Shown here: piece after piece, positions 9,375 to 19,998 of the stretch
Position numbering within the stretch: the first letter of the stretch is position 1
Layout: each line of letters starts with the position of its first letter
NCBI GenBank assembly: GCA_001579985.1
Contig: LRSR01000239.1
Span: 1 to 20,803 of the forward strand
Length of the DNA: 20,803 nucleotides
Source: Hypsibius dujardini
Lineage: Eukaryota; Tardigrada; Eutardigrada; Parachela; Hypsibiidae
Direction: 5' to 3'
The notes under the pieces: generated by a model
The model's database searches: none
Seen by the model: only the letters and a program-made list of their open reading frames with translations
Told to the model about the DNA's origin: nothing
Made by a program: the position numbers and the translations under genes

Positions 9375-9904
9375 AGCATCTTCCATCCGTCCTGTGTGTT
9401 TCCTGGGTTTTTTTAAACTGCAATTTGCACTTGAATTTGACTGTCCTTTGTACCAATACGTCCATTGCTCTTTGGTATGTTTCTCTCCTCTACAGGGATG
9501 TCAGCTCCTTTTCTCTTGTCCATGAATCTCTCCCGTTTCTTAATCTGTCTTTGTTGTTTTGCTGTGCACACTTTTTTTATGATCTTCTCGCTTCGGTGAC
9601 GATATTGACAAAGGTTGTTACGTTTTGCTCCGTCGTAACAAGTCCAGGGAGGAAAGCAGTAGATATATACATGATTAGGTGTTGGCAAGACGGATCTTCC
9701 TAGTATCACTTCCTGGTCTCGGGGTTCCACGGAAAAAATGTCCGGCAAGTACATGTACATCTTATTTGCTTTCAATTGCCAGTTTTGAAGTTGAAATCGG
9801 TCCAGACAACACATTTTCTCTCGAAAGCATTTACTGATGTGAGACGGACTAAAATATATATACATATATTCATGGTGACTATATGGTTATCTTAGATAAA
9901 TGAA

Positions 9905-10055
9905 TAAATATATAACGATATAACTATAACTTGAAACTATAGCTATAACAAACTTTTAACTATTACCATAACTTCAACTTTATGCAGTTATCACAAGTAA
10001 CTATACACTTGCGTAAATATGTAATTATAACTATAACTATTCCCATAACCTCATG
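9905..10055. repeat. Degenerate AACTAT repeat
   Basis: Repeated ATAACTAT/TAACTATA-like units in the tail-to-tail spacer, with irregular spacing. Confidence 0.6.
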
Positions 10056-10090
10056 AAGCTTTATATTTTGGGTGGTAACTATATACGAGT

Positions 10091-10096
10091 AATAAA
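10091..10096 (+). terminator. Candidate poly(A) signal of gene B
   Basis: AATAAA on the plus strand about 0.7 kb after the gene B stop; another lies at 9903-9908. Which one is used cannot be told from sequence. Confidence 0.4.
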
Positions 10097-10142
10097 GTCA
10101 TGAAGAATACCAATTGCTATAGTGCGCTGCACAACATTCATC

Positions 10143-10148
10143 TTTATT
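10143..10148 (-). terminator. AATAAA poly(A) signal of TMTC2
   Basis: AATAAA on the minus strand, 113 bases after the TAA stop at 10263-10261. It is the first canonical signal downstream of the stop, implying a 3' UTR of about 130 bases. Confidence 0.65.
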
Positions 10149-10260
10149 TCTCCGATTTAATCACAGACAATTTAGAGGAAAGATTTGGTGAGAAATAGGT
10201 CGTACAAAAGCACAAGACATCTTGGACCGCTATTTGCGGGGGAAAAATTGTATCAGAGTT

Positions 10261-13200
10261 TTAAAGAGGTGCACGCGTTTTACCCATTCCTCCTCCTGAG
10301 GAAGAAGGTGAGCGCCTCATTAAACTCCGCAGCTTTTGAAGGTTGTCCACAGCGATGGAATTCTTGGAGTCCAGCTGCAATGCCCGCAAGTAAGACTCTT
10401 CCGCGGCCTTGTGCTGGCCATTCAAATGCAAAATAGCGCCGAGATTAATATGACCGGACACTTGAAAGGGATCCACGGCAGCCGCGCGACGGTACAGAAA
10501 TTCCGATTTTGCATGATTGCCCGATTGCCTGAATTAGGTTGGGAAAGAAGGATTTCAAAAGTCACATTTGAATAACATTATTTGGGCCAGCTGTCGTTTA
10601 AAGTTAAAATTTCCAATACAGCTTGTGACAGTTGAGGGACGAGTTTCCATTATCTGTTGGTGCGTTTGTATGCGCGTGAAAACGTAGTGATGAAAACAAT
10701 TCTTGGATGGACAAAGGGGTCGATTGAAATTTGAGTAATTACTTGTCCATCGACTGTTTTTTCATTTTTAAACTCAAAAGTGTTCCAAACTATTGATTTG
10801 TATGAGCGAAACAAGTTAGAATACGCAATACATTCTAGTTTAATAAAAACAGTGATTAATATAGTTATCAATCGGATTTGAGCTTCATTTATATTTAATA
10901 TAAAAAAATATTGAACATATTAAAGATATGCAAATAATATAAAGGTAATGTTTAATTACATAAGATGAAGAAAAGTTTCAAGCTATTTAATAAAAACAGC
11001 AGTAATATATTTATCAATCTAATTTCAGCTTCGTCAATATTAAAGAATTAAGGTCTAAATGACAATAATTATGTTTGATCATTTTGTTTTCTAATAAAAC
11101 CATTTACAAGTAGTAACTAACTAATTTTGAGATAGGTAAATGTTATACAAGGGTAAGAAAAATATAGAAATAATATAAAGAAATAAATAAATTAAATAAA
11201 ACAGGAAAAATGGTTTAATTTTTACCGTAGTGCACCGGCGGCATCTGTGAGGCTTTGAAAGTGATTAGGATACAGTTCCGCCGCTTTGACAGCCACCCTA
11301 ACAGCATCGTCGAGCCGTCCGCTGTCCATCAAGTATTGACCTGCATACATTCATATTATGAAGAATCAGGAGAGACGTACTATTATGACAGCTACAGAAG
11401 ACACATGTGCCCTACGCATACCGTAAAAATGGTATGCCGCCGGGTCTACCGGGGTGGAATTGAAAACGGCGGCAAAGATTTTTTCGGCGGCCATCGTCCG
11501 ATTCTGAAAGAAGGAGAAAAAAAAATGATCAAAAATCGATAAGCAGGGGCGTTTCCTTTTTCTGTTCCTTTTCTGTATACTAGATTAATGTAAAATAAAA
11601 GTGACCTGTCTATGTAAGAGTACAGATTTGACAGTAAAAGTCTTTATTTAAAGCTCAGTGCTCCGTACAAAAAATTTTTAGTATGAATTTTTTTACTCGG
11701 TGCTAGAAACTTCGAATATGGAGTAGGTAATGTATTTTAAAGTATATATTAACTCATAGTGATGGAAATATAAAGATCTTCAATTATAATATGTAGCTTA
11801 ATTTCAATGAACTCTCACCTGTTTGTACAGGAACCTGGCGTAGGTCAAGTGTGCCGGCGCATGGTCGGGCTTGGTTTGCAGCGCTAACTTGTACCAGTGT
11901 TCCGCCAGATCCGGTCTATTCAACTGGGAGTAGGCTTCACCTAAATCGCAAATAATTCCGCTGATTAAAGCCCCTTTCTTGTACCGCGTTCGCGCACACG
12001 TTTATCGGCGCTCGCGAAGGTCCACATACCCAGCATATTGTAGAGGCCTTGTGGAGCATAAAAGGACGGCATCTTGTTGACTGCATCCATGTAAACCGTA
12101 ATAGCTTTCTGAAAAAATGAAGGTAAATAATATTAAAAGACATTTAAGGGCTGAAGTTGCATTCATTTGTTGAGCAATGATTGAAATAGGATTTTTATAG
12201 AATTTTTCGGTATTTTGTGATTGCGGGATGTTCGACCAATATTTGTGAGTTGTCCGTTCCTCTGCCCCAGATGGACCGCCAATATTCCGAAAATCAAACG
12301 GCCTTTCGAAAACCTTACTATGTGTCAAAACAGTTTCCGCCTAATAGGAAGTCAGCTTAAAGTAGCCTCAAGCCGGAAAAATTCTTTCTAAAAAGTCCAT
12401 TATGATTGTCTAAATCTAGATGGTAATTTTTAAAAATATAAATTATAGAAATTCTTTTTAGTAATATTTTTAAGGAAACAATTAAAGTGTCTTTTAAATA
12501 TTCCCTTAAAACATTACTAAAAAAATAAATGAAAATGAAGTAATATTGAATCTAGTAATATTTTTACGAAAATACTACTTGCCTCAAACTCCCGTTCGTC
12601 CGCCAGTAGGCGGCCCAAATTGTAGAGGCATGTAATTTTGGCGCTCTCATGCAGCTTGGGGTCTTTTAAAGTGGAGACGTCCAGATGGGCGCACTTCCTG
12701 TAGGTCGCTTCGGCGTCCCGTGGGCGTCCGGTGGATTGGAGTGCCAGCGCCAAGTTGAGGTGGGCCACTGGGGAAATGGAAAGGGGCAAAAATAAGGCGG
12801 CGGTTACTCGGGGGAATTTCTAACTAAATTGACCGGGTCATGCGCGCGCCTCCTGCGCGTATTATTTCCCAAAAATGACCGAAAAAGCCTCGCTATTCGG
12901 TTAGCCACCGAATGAAGCCTGAATCAAACGTCCCATTTTTTTCATAAGTTTTTTGAATTCACAGAAAGTATTCGAGCATCTGAAGTTATCGGATCTCAAA
13001 ACGGAAATGGCAATGAGAATCAAAATCAATTAGTCACAACGAAATCGGTGATTATTTAAAATTTTATCTGTTTCTTGACACTGTTTTCGAAAGGGTAATT
13101 TATAATTTTTTTGGCTGTCTTTAAATTTAAGTGAAAATATTTTTTCTGTGATGCTTGTTAAATTCGCAAAAATTATGTGTAAATCTGAACATGGCTTACT

Positions 13201-16200
13201 ATGTTTTGGCAAAAATCTCATGATATCAGACCCTAAGTATTTAATACATGCGGTGGCAAATTTTCGTTTGGCAAATACGCTGTAAACATCATCCACTCAA
13301 CATAGGAGAATTTAACGGAATTAAAATGATTAATAAAATACATAAAAAATAAAATTGGCTGTAATTGTCAATTGCCTCATCACTCGGAAAAGCAGATCAA
13401 ATACTAAGGAGGATTGATTAAAATATACTTCCGCAAATAGGCTCAAGGATTGATCGGCCAACTTATTTTGCTCTTTTTGCAATTTATATGAAAAACCGTC
13501 TTGTTATTGAACATGATTTTTCTCGCTAAATAATTTAGGACTGTCAAATGTCTTTATAACTAAATGTGTGTGTGCATTTTATACACTAAAACACCTTGCT
13601 GTAGAAGGCGCTTTCTGCAGGTACTTAACTAATAATGATTTATTTTGCAAATTCATTTATATATAAATTTATTTAATTAGACGAATTAGGATCCTTGTTT
13701 CCAGGGTTGCACATTAACACACCTGCCATGTTGTGCCGGAAATGAATGGCCTGACCGTAGCTGGCGATGGACTCATTGAAACGTCGCTGGTCTTGCAATA
13801 ATAATCCGCTACAACACACATCATCATCACACAAGAATACATTTAGCTCTCTATATTCCACCATGCATGAGAATATGAATGGAGCGGGGTGGGGCGGTGG
13901 GGGGGGGGATGGGATAGAGTGTAAAAAGAAAGAAGGGAACGCAGGCCACAGGGGAGCACACAACCATTAAAACGTCATTCATAATTCATTTGCCTGTCAT
14001 AATTGGCACGGACACATTTCAGGCGCATTGTGTGTCTATGATGGGGAGAGATAGGAAGGCGGCACGGCTCCCGCATCCGGTCGACCGGACACTGTAACTT
14101 ACAGATTGTAATGCGCATCAGCCATGTTCGGGCGATGCTTCAATGCCTTGATATAGGCCACTTCCGATTCCTTTAGACGACCTCGCTGGCTCCAAATATT
14201 TCCTGAAAATGTATACGGGTTATTTGCTGACGAGTCTCGCTCGATGAGCCCGTTGAGTTATTGTCTTTCCAATGTGCATTGCATGATCCGCATTTCCAAT
14301 GCTTGCCTGTGCCCTAGTTGTCTGTGTCTGTGTCTGTGTCTGTGTCTGTGTCTGTGTCTGTGTCTGTGTCTGTGTCTGTGTCTGTGTCTGGTCTGTGTCT
14401 GTGTCTCTATCTATGCTTGTGTCTGTGTCTGTCTTCGTCTGTGTCTGTGGTCACAGTACTAGTAGTTGTCGCGGGGAGGGGGGGGCACTAATACTTTACG
14501 TGTGCTGTAAATCTATTTTCCGGGCTCACCTAAATTACTCCACGACTTTGCGGGATTAATGACAGCTCCGGATAAGTACAAAGCCTCCTCCGTCAACCAG
14601 TCCCCATTTCGCAGCCAAGTTCGCGAGGAGTGGGCCACTAACAGGCCGGCAAATCCCGCGGCTATAACTCCGCGCGAAAGCGGATTTCGCGAGTAATTGA
14701 AGGCTTTGATGAGACCCTCGGCGACCAGCCAACAAAATCCCATGCTGGGAATGTAGAGTATCCGTTCGGCCATGACGAAGCCCACGTAAAAGAAGATATT
14801 GGACGCCGGTAGGAATGGGATGGCGATGAGGGCCATCGCCAGGAGAAGGCGATTGCTTGTGGATCGCTCCAGTAGAGGCTCACCTTTCCATGGCGGCGAT
14901 TTCTCTTGGGTCTGCAATGATAAGATTGATCATTAATAATAGCTGGTTGAGCCGAGTTTTCAAAAAAAAACACAATTCGTTCATTGTTTTAACAGCTATA
15001 ATAGCAAAAATTAAAATTTCTATAATTCGTATGATATGCGTAAATACGACGAGGTCTGTCGATCTGTCTGTTTGTCTGTCTGTTTGTCTGTCTGTTTGTC
15101 TGTCTGCTTGTCTGTCTGTCTGTCTCCCGTCTGCACAACTTACCATCGCATTTTCGTCTACCCTGCTTATTCCCATCCTCAAGCAGCACCTTACGAGCCA
15201 GTATAAGCTGCTATAGAACAGTGCTGAGGTTATGTTACGTCGGTCCGTAATCCGCGTGACCAGTGGTACGGCGTCCATGGACCAGTCGTAGCTCAACACC
15301 CTCGGATCGATCAGCATCATCACATTCAGCACCGGTAGATAGGCAAAGGTCAAGGCACGGGTCAGCCAGCTGCCTGCCTCCGCAGCCGGGTTGTCGCTGC
15401 CGGCAAACTGCGGCGGACTACTGCCCATCCACAGGCAACGCAGCGCCACGACCACACCCAGCCAGCAGGATAACGAGACTATGCCCTCCAGACGTTTGCT
15501 GGGCACTTTCTGAAACATATTTTCAAACGCTTTGTACTTTGAGGCATTTCTCCTCTAGACACAGGCACAGGCACACACAGGCATTACACATTTGCCGGCA
15601 TTCATTGAGGGGATAAATATTGACACACTATGACCAGTGGACATGCAATGCATCAACGGATGGACAGGCAGTGAGTGTCTCTGGAATGAAGATGGGCGAG
15701 TTGTGTGTGTGTATGTGTGTGTGTATGTGTGGATATAATTGTAAGTGGAATGGGTTACTTTGGTCAAGGAGCGGATGAGTTCCGGCAGGCTCCGGTGGTG
15801 GTGGTGATGGCCTTGCACGAGCACGAGGTCGTAGAAGACGCAGACACCCAGGACGGTGATGCCGGTTTCTGAAACGGAAAAAATATAATCATTATATAAT
15901 ATCATGGTTCCTGGATTTTATTTGAATTAGAGATGAACATTTTGTGCCTGAAAAAAACATTAATATATGTATATTTATACATACATAAAGAGATAAAAAT
16001 AAATATATTTATGCATAATAAAGAGATAAAAAGACAAAAAGTAAATATTTATCTGAACATACATAGACAATTATAGTCATTAGTCAATGGGATTTCACAG
16101 TTTGATTTTTAAAAACAAAGCACTGCATCTTGAAAACGTTTCACTAACTTATAACTACTTTAAATGTTAAACAAAATTTTAAATAAAGCTCTACAAAACT

Positions 16201-19200
16201 TGCAACGGAAAGCTTTGTAGAAAATAGGAAACTTCTCGTGGTGGTAAACTCTTTTATTGAATGCTCCCATAGGCAAAAAATCCACGCGTAAAGATTGTAA
16301 TTGATTCAGGACCAATTTATTTTCCAGTGGCATGTAGGTAGGCATGCATATATTTTTAATATCAATTAACGTCGCACTCAGTTTTGGGTAGCAGAATGCA
16401 AACTCGATCGGACGATGAGAATTATTGATTTTCAATATAAAGAGCGCGAGGCACGACTAATCCACTAGACAAGTAGACAGGCAGTGAAAACCCTGACAAA
16501 CACAAAAAAGCCAGTGACAGACAATTAAACGAGGACACACTCGCATCTCAAGTGTCTTGTGCTTTTACCCAGTCAAAGAAACCATTCAACAAAAATCATT
16601 TCACAAAAACCCTCGAACGTCCAATTTTGCATAATCGCTCAGCTTGCTCTCAAAATTCGATCTTTGAAAATGGCGTCCTCAATGTCGCCTCATTATTCAA
16701 TTTCAGCAGACAACAAAGCCTTTAAAAGGAAATAAGTAATTTGGTTTGAAATTTTGTTACTGTAATAAATGGGTGAAATAATTTGTTATTATTAAACTCG
16801 AAATTCGGGCTACACATAACGTGAAGAAAAATATTCGTCAATTAAAATTCATTTGAACAATAAAAGGGATAAAAATTTAAAATAGAGCAGAAGTCTTATA
16901 AAATTTACATTATGAAATAAATTGGTAAAAGTACTATCCAGCTCATTATTAAATTCAAGTAAATATCAATGTGAAAACAAATAGGCTGCATAAATCTGCT
17001 TTCAAAATTTGCATAATGAAATAAATGCGTAAACATATTACTTATTGTTAATTCAACTGAAAAAGAAAGAGTGCAAACAAAAAGGCCACATGAATCTATT
17101 TCCAAAATTTACACATTGAAATAAATAGGCAAATATTTTATTTAGCTTATTCTAAAATTCAAGTAAAACACAAAGCGTCAACGAAAAGGCTATAAAGCTG
17201 CCTTCGAAATTTACATACTAAACAAATGGAATAAATATCTGAAATGTTGTTTTCATCAATTTTTATCAATCGATTTTGAACTACTACAACGCTTCATGTA
17301 CAGTAAACATGGCTTTTCACATGATGCTCCACTAAACTAATTGGCCCTGGGAATTCATTCAGACACGACGACTTTAAGTCACCCCATGTGTGTGTGTGTG
17401 TGTGAGAGAGGGTCTCTGCATAAACAAACAATTCAACTTGCCTTTGAATAAACAGGAGAGTAGAGCAGCGCCACAAGTAGCGCCCAACAGCGCCGGAATA
17501 ATTAGTCCCTGCCACTTATCACCCAGCCAGAGTGCTTGCCTTGCCATCCACCCGCATCCCGCAAATAATAAAATTCCATCCTGTTGGTCATCTGCAAGGC
17601 TCGCAGCATTGACCAGCACTTGATCCCGCTGCTCGCAATAATGAATATAGCACAGCAGACTGACCAGAAAAAACAGACACGCCCCCAGATCAGCTCGCCC
17701 CACCACGCCTGTAAATTGAGTTGGGATGAAATTTTATATTATATTAATTTAATAAACTCTCGCATTATTCTAAAACTTTCAGGGTATAAGATGAAATGTA
17801 AAAACAAATCAAAATAAAATAGGCTGTCATGTACCCTCTTAATATTTGAGCCTTTTTAACCCATTTTTTTGAATCTAATTAAAATACAATTTATTTATGA
17901 AGAAAATTTAAATTTCACAATAAAATATTTTTATTTTTATATATTTACAAGATTTATTATAACTATTATATTTTGTTTATTTATTTAGTTTCTAAAATAT
18001 AACACATATTTTTGTTAGCCTCAAAGGGTTTGTTTGAATATCCAAATAAAAAGTATGATATATTTGTGGGGATTTCAAATATAGTAAACTAGATGAAAGC
18101 CCATTATGATTGAAATAGAATTAAGACTCGCCTGCCACGGCCTCGGTGTGAATGGGATGAGCCGCGAAGGCTAATCCCGCCAAAATGGCCAGTTTGCGGT
18201 TTCCGGTGATTTTGGTAATGGTCAGGAGGAATAGCAGGCAGTTGACCGCGTGGATGGCCACATTGACGGCATGATAGCCTCGCGGGGAGAGCCCGTGGAG
18301 GGAGTAATTCCAGCGGAAGGTGGCCACGCAGGCCGGCCGGAACGATTTATGGGAGCCCGGGTGGCGTAATGGAGTGCCCCAAAAGTCGTTGAGCCATAAC
18401 TGCAGGAACGGCGTCTGCTCTGCTCGCAGGTCGCCATTCTCTAAGATGGCACGACTGAAAATAGGCACAAAATTAACAGGATATAGCTTCATAATTTGTC
18501 TTGATAGTTGGGGCCTAAAATGGAATTATTTATTTGTTCATTTTTCCGAATATGGCTTTTTATCACTTTACACGTACGTTTTACACTTTTATTACGTATT
18601 TCCGTTTTAATCGCGTTAGGGCGATTTTTAAACAGCTAAATTAAAAGTTTCGATTACTTAATATTTTAGTGAAACAAAACCCTAAAACCTTAGTTTTTAA
18701 CAAAAAAGTAAATGTATTTATCAGTAACTATTTTTATTGACTAAATTTTGGTTTTTGACACTACAAGGCAGTGCGTGTCGGCACACCAGCAGACATCAAT
18801 CACCGTAGAAAATAATTGAGAGATTTTTTCAGTCCAATTGGGTTGATTAATTAGCGTAGCTCCGTTTCTCGTATTACCAATTTCGTGGTTTTCCTACTTT
18901 CTGTCGTTTCTAGAGCTGATCTCGCTGCCCTCTCGAAACATACGGAGAGACCACATTCCGATTACTCAAGCGCAAACACAGTCGTAGCTGATGAATTGCC
19001 ACAGACAATAACTGATCGAATTTTAATGAGCTCATCATCAAGACCACGCAATGCAATCCACACAGAAACTCACAAGCGCACGAGGAGCTATCGAATTTCG
19101 CCATGATTGGATTTGCGATTCGTTGGGTGTATATTTGTGTGTGTGTATGTCTGTCCGTCACGCTTAGATTATCCCCTCCAACACGCAGACACAAATCCTC

Positions 19201-19985
19201 ATCTAAGACTCTCCGAGCTTCCGGTCACCGTCATAAATCTAAGGGGAGAGTACAGCTTATAAAGCCGGTGTCCTGAAACGACGCAGTAAACATTTTGCAA
19301 ATTGTTAACATCTTTTCTAAAACTTTTAAAACACCAGAAAAACTTTAGAAACTTTCGCTAAATCCTGCAATTTTTTTGTCCAACACCGTCACAATGACTT
19401 TACAATGACTACTTGGTTAATTTACACAATTCTAAATTTTAATACGGCAACGTAACTTTTTATATTTCCGCAAATTCTGCCAAACTTTTTATTGGTGTTT
19501 GTGTTAATTTTAAATTTATATTTAATTGTTTTAAATGTTGTAAACTCTGCTGAAAGAAAGTGAAAAATTAATTTTGGCCCGTACAGCTTAAAGATGATTA
19601 ATTGGCTAATTTAATTCATTTTTATTGTACTTAAATATAAATTATAAGTAGCTTTCTGGTATATATTTTTTCTCCATTAATGTTTCACCAGCATTAGCGT
19701 TAGTGCGACTTCTACAGATGTTATTTATTCTTTCTGTATTTTTAAAAAGTTCCAAAGTCGTTTAAAAAGTCGTGCATTCACTGATCCAGACATTGCCTAA
19801 ACGAATCATCCTGTGTCTTGAATTATTTTCATCACACACAAAACCAAGGAGAGGGCTTATAGTGAAGCTTTTATTGATTAGGCCGCCACTTACTTATCAT
19901 CATAAGCAAATTGCGCCTGCAACGTATTCCAATACACCAAGCCCGCCAAAACTGGCACCGATAAAATCCCCAATAAATCCTTCAT
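10261..19985 (-). CDS. TMTC2: TMTC2: transmembrane O-mannosyltransferase with TPR repeats, complete
   Basis: Fourteen exons: 19985-19894, 18454-18132, 17708-17442, 15868-15759, 15509-15144, 14911-14530, 14202-14103, 13808-13723, 12767-12583, 12108-12030, 11940-11819, 11503-11422, 11340-11226, 10528-10261. The frame is 2577 bases, 858 residues plus TAA, close to vertebrate TMTC2 length. Seen: TM1 followed by the luminal acidic pair Asp29-Asp30 in YDDNRAI; DFWGTPL; SHKSFRP; HPIHTEAVAG (130-139); GRADLGA; KETGITVL; SDNPAA (302-307) and DWSMDAVPLV (339-348) of the TMTC domain; YVGFVMAERILYIPSMGF (428-445); then about nine to ten TPR units from about 507 to 840 and a Ser/Gly-rich tail. TMTC2-like features include CLYNLG, APQGLYNMLGEAY and a C-terminal INLGAILHLNG. 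The TMTC family O-mannosylates cadherin domains in the ER, and TMTC2 has also been linked to ER calcium handling. Introns 2, 3 and 9 have GC donors. Confidence 0.95.
10839..11040. repeat. Direct repeat, 147-base spacing, in TMTC2 intron 13
   Basis: TTTAATAAAAACAG begins at 10839 and again at 10986. Similarity continues for about 60 bases through TTATCAATC and AGCTTC. Confidence 0.7.
12109..12582 (-). other. TMTC2 intron 9
   Basis: A 474-base GC-AG intron. The region 12455-12515 contains an imperfect inverted repeat of AGTAATATTTTTAAGGAAA. No gene recognised. Confidence 0.7.
12581..12582 (-). other. TMTC2: GC splice donor of TMTC2 intron 9
   Basis: Exon 9 ends GAGTTTGAG at 12583 and the intron begins GCAAGT. 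Joining to 12108 gives EREFE-KAITVYM in phase 0. The GT positions 4 and 7 bases downstream would both shift the frame. Confidence 0.88.
12768..13722 (-). other. TMTC2 intron 8
   Basis: A 955-base GT-AG intron. Apart from a GC-richer stretch near 12800-12860 it is AT-rich. An 88-codon open frame at 13296-13030 has no domain features. Nothing else recognised. Confidence 0.75.
13885..13913 (+). repeat. G-rich run with G-quadruplex potential
   Basis: Several runs of three or more G in 29 bases on the plus strand, which is the template strand of TMTC2 (intron 7). Confidence 0.7.
14319..14452. repeat. TGTGTC hexanucleotide array in TMTC2 intron 6
   Basis: About a dozen near-perfect TGTGTC units followed by a degenerate tail, ending about 77 bases from the donor at 14529. 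Confidence 0.92.
15061..15125. repeat. TGTC/TGTT tract in TMTC2 intron 5
   Basis: Alternating TGTC and TTTG units (GACA on the sense strand), starting about 18 bases after the donor at 15143. Confidence 0.9.
15701..15732. repeat. TG/TATG microsatellite in TMTC2 intron 4
   Basis: Dinucleotide TG run with two TA interruptions, about 26 bases from the donor at 15758. Confidence 0.9.
16749..17260. repeat. Tandem array of about 102-base units in TMTC2 intron 3
   Basis: Units start at 16900, 17004, 17104 and 17206 (spacing 104, 100, 102). Each opens with AAATTTACAT or a near variant and then AATAAAT, with AAAAGGC/AATAGGC and a CTGCTTTC/CTGCCTTC-like end. A more diverged copy starts near 16749. 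The last unit is partial. Confidence 0.8.
17387..17411. repeat. TG/AG microsatellite in TMTC2 intron 3
   Basis: A TG run (17387-17404) passing into AG repeats, ending about 30 bases from the GC donor at 17441. Confidence 0.9.
17440..17441 (-). other. TMTC2: GC splice donor of TMTC2 intron 3
   Basis: Exon 3 ends TTCAAAG at 17442 and the intron begins GCAAGT, the textbook GC-donor context AG|GCAAGT. Joining to the acceptor ahead of 15868 gives LFK-ETGITVL in frame. The GT four bases later would break the phase. Confidence 0.88.
17709..18131 (-). other. TMTC2 intron 2
   Basis: A 423-base GC-AG intron, very AT-rich. No repeat or coding element recognised. Confidence 0.75.
18130..18131 (-). other. 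TMTC2: GC splice donor of TMTC2 intron 2
   Basis: Exon 2 ends GTGGCAG at 18132 and the intron begins GCGAGT. The acceptor AG lies at 17710-17709. Only this junction rebuilds the Gly codon of HTEAVAG-VVGRAD in phase. The nearest GT, four bases later, would shift the frame. Confidence 0.85.
18455..19893 (-). other. TMTC2 intron 1
   Basis: A GT-AG intron of 1439 bases, the second longest of the gene. Mostly AT-rich. A less AT-rich block at 18880-19260 has a short TG tract at 19130-19155 but no coding frame that I can support. Otherwise nothing recognised. Confidence 0.8.
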
Positions 19986-19998
19986 GATATGTCCACAT
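19900..19998 (-). other. Upstream ORF overlapping the TMTC2 start
   Basis: An ATG at 19998, 13 bases before the TMTC2 start, opens a 32-codon frame that is out of phase and ends at TGA 19902-19900, inside coding exon 1. Its context is weak (T at -3, T at +4), while the TMTC2 ATG has A at -3. It matters only if transcription starts upstream of it, which is not visible here. Confidence 0.5.

Larger units (their letters stand above)
9375..10260. other. Tail-to-tail spacer between gene B and TMTC2
   Basis: This holds the 3' UTRs of two converging genes. A 150-codon minus-strand open frame (9865-9413) has no recognisable domain and lies in the gene B 3' UTR; I treat it as chance. 9905-10055 is built from degenerate AACTAT units. 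Confidence 0.5.

Noticed and set aside
9413-9865. 150-codon minus-strand open frame
   Set aside because: No domain, no homologous pattern and random composition; it lies in the 3' UTR of gene B.
12002-12328. 108-codon minus-strand open frame across TMTC2 exon 10
   Set aside because: It is in a different reading frame from exon 10. The TPR frame 12108-12030 fits the family and both neighbours.
14244-14559. Val/Cys/Leu repeat open frames
   Set aside because: They come from the TGTGTC hexanucleotide array inside TMTC2 intron 6.
18222-18437. Open frame overlapping TMTC2 exon 2
   Set aside because: Shadow frame of the GC-rich TMTC2 exon.
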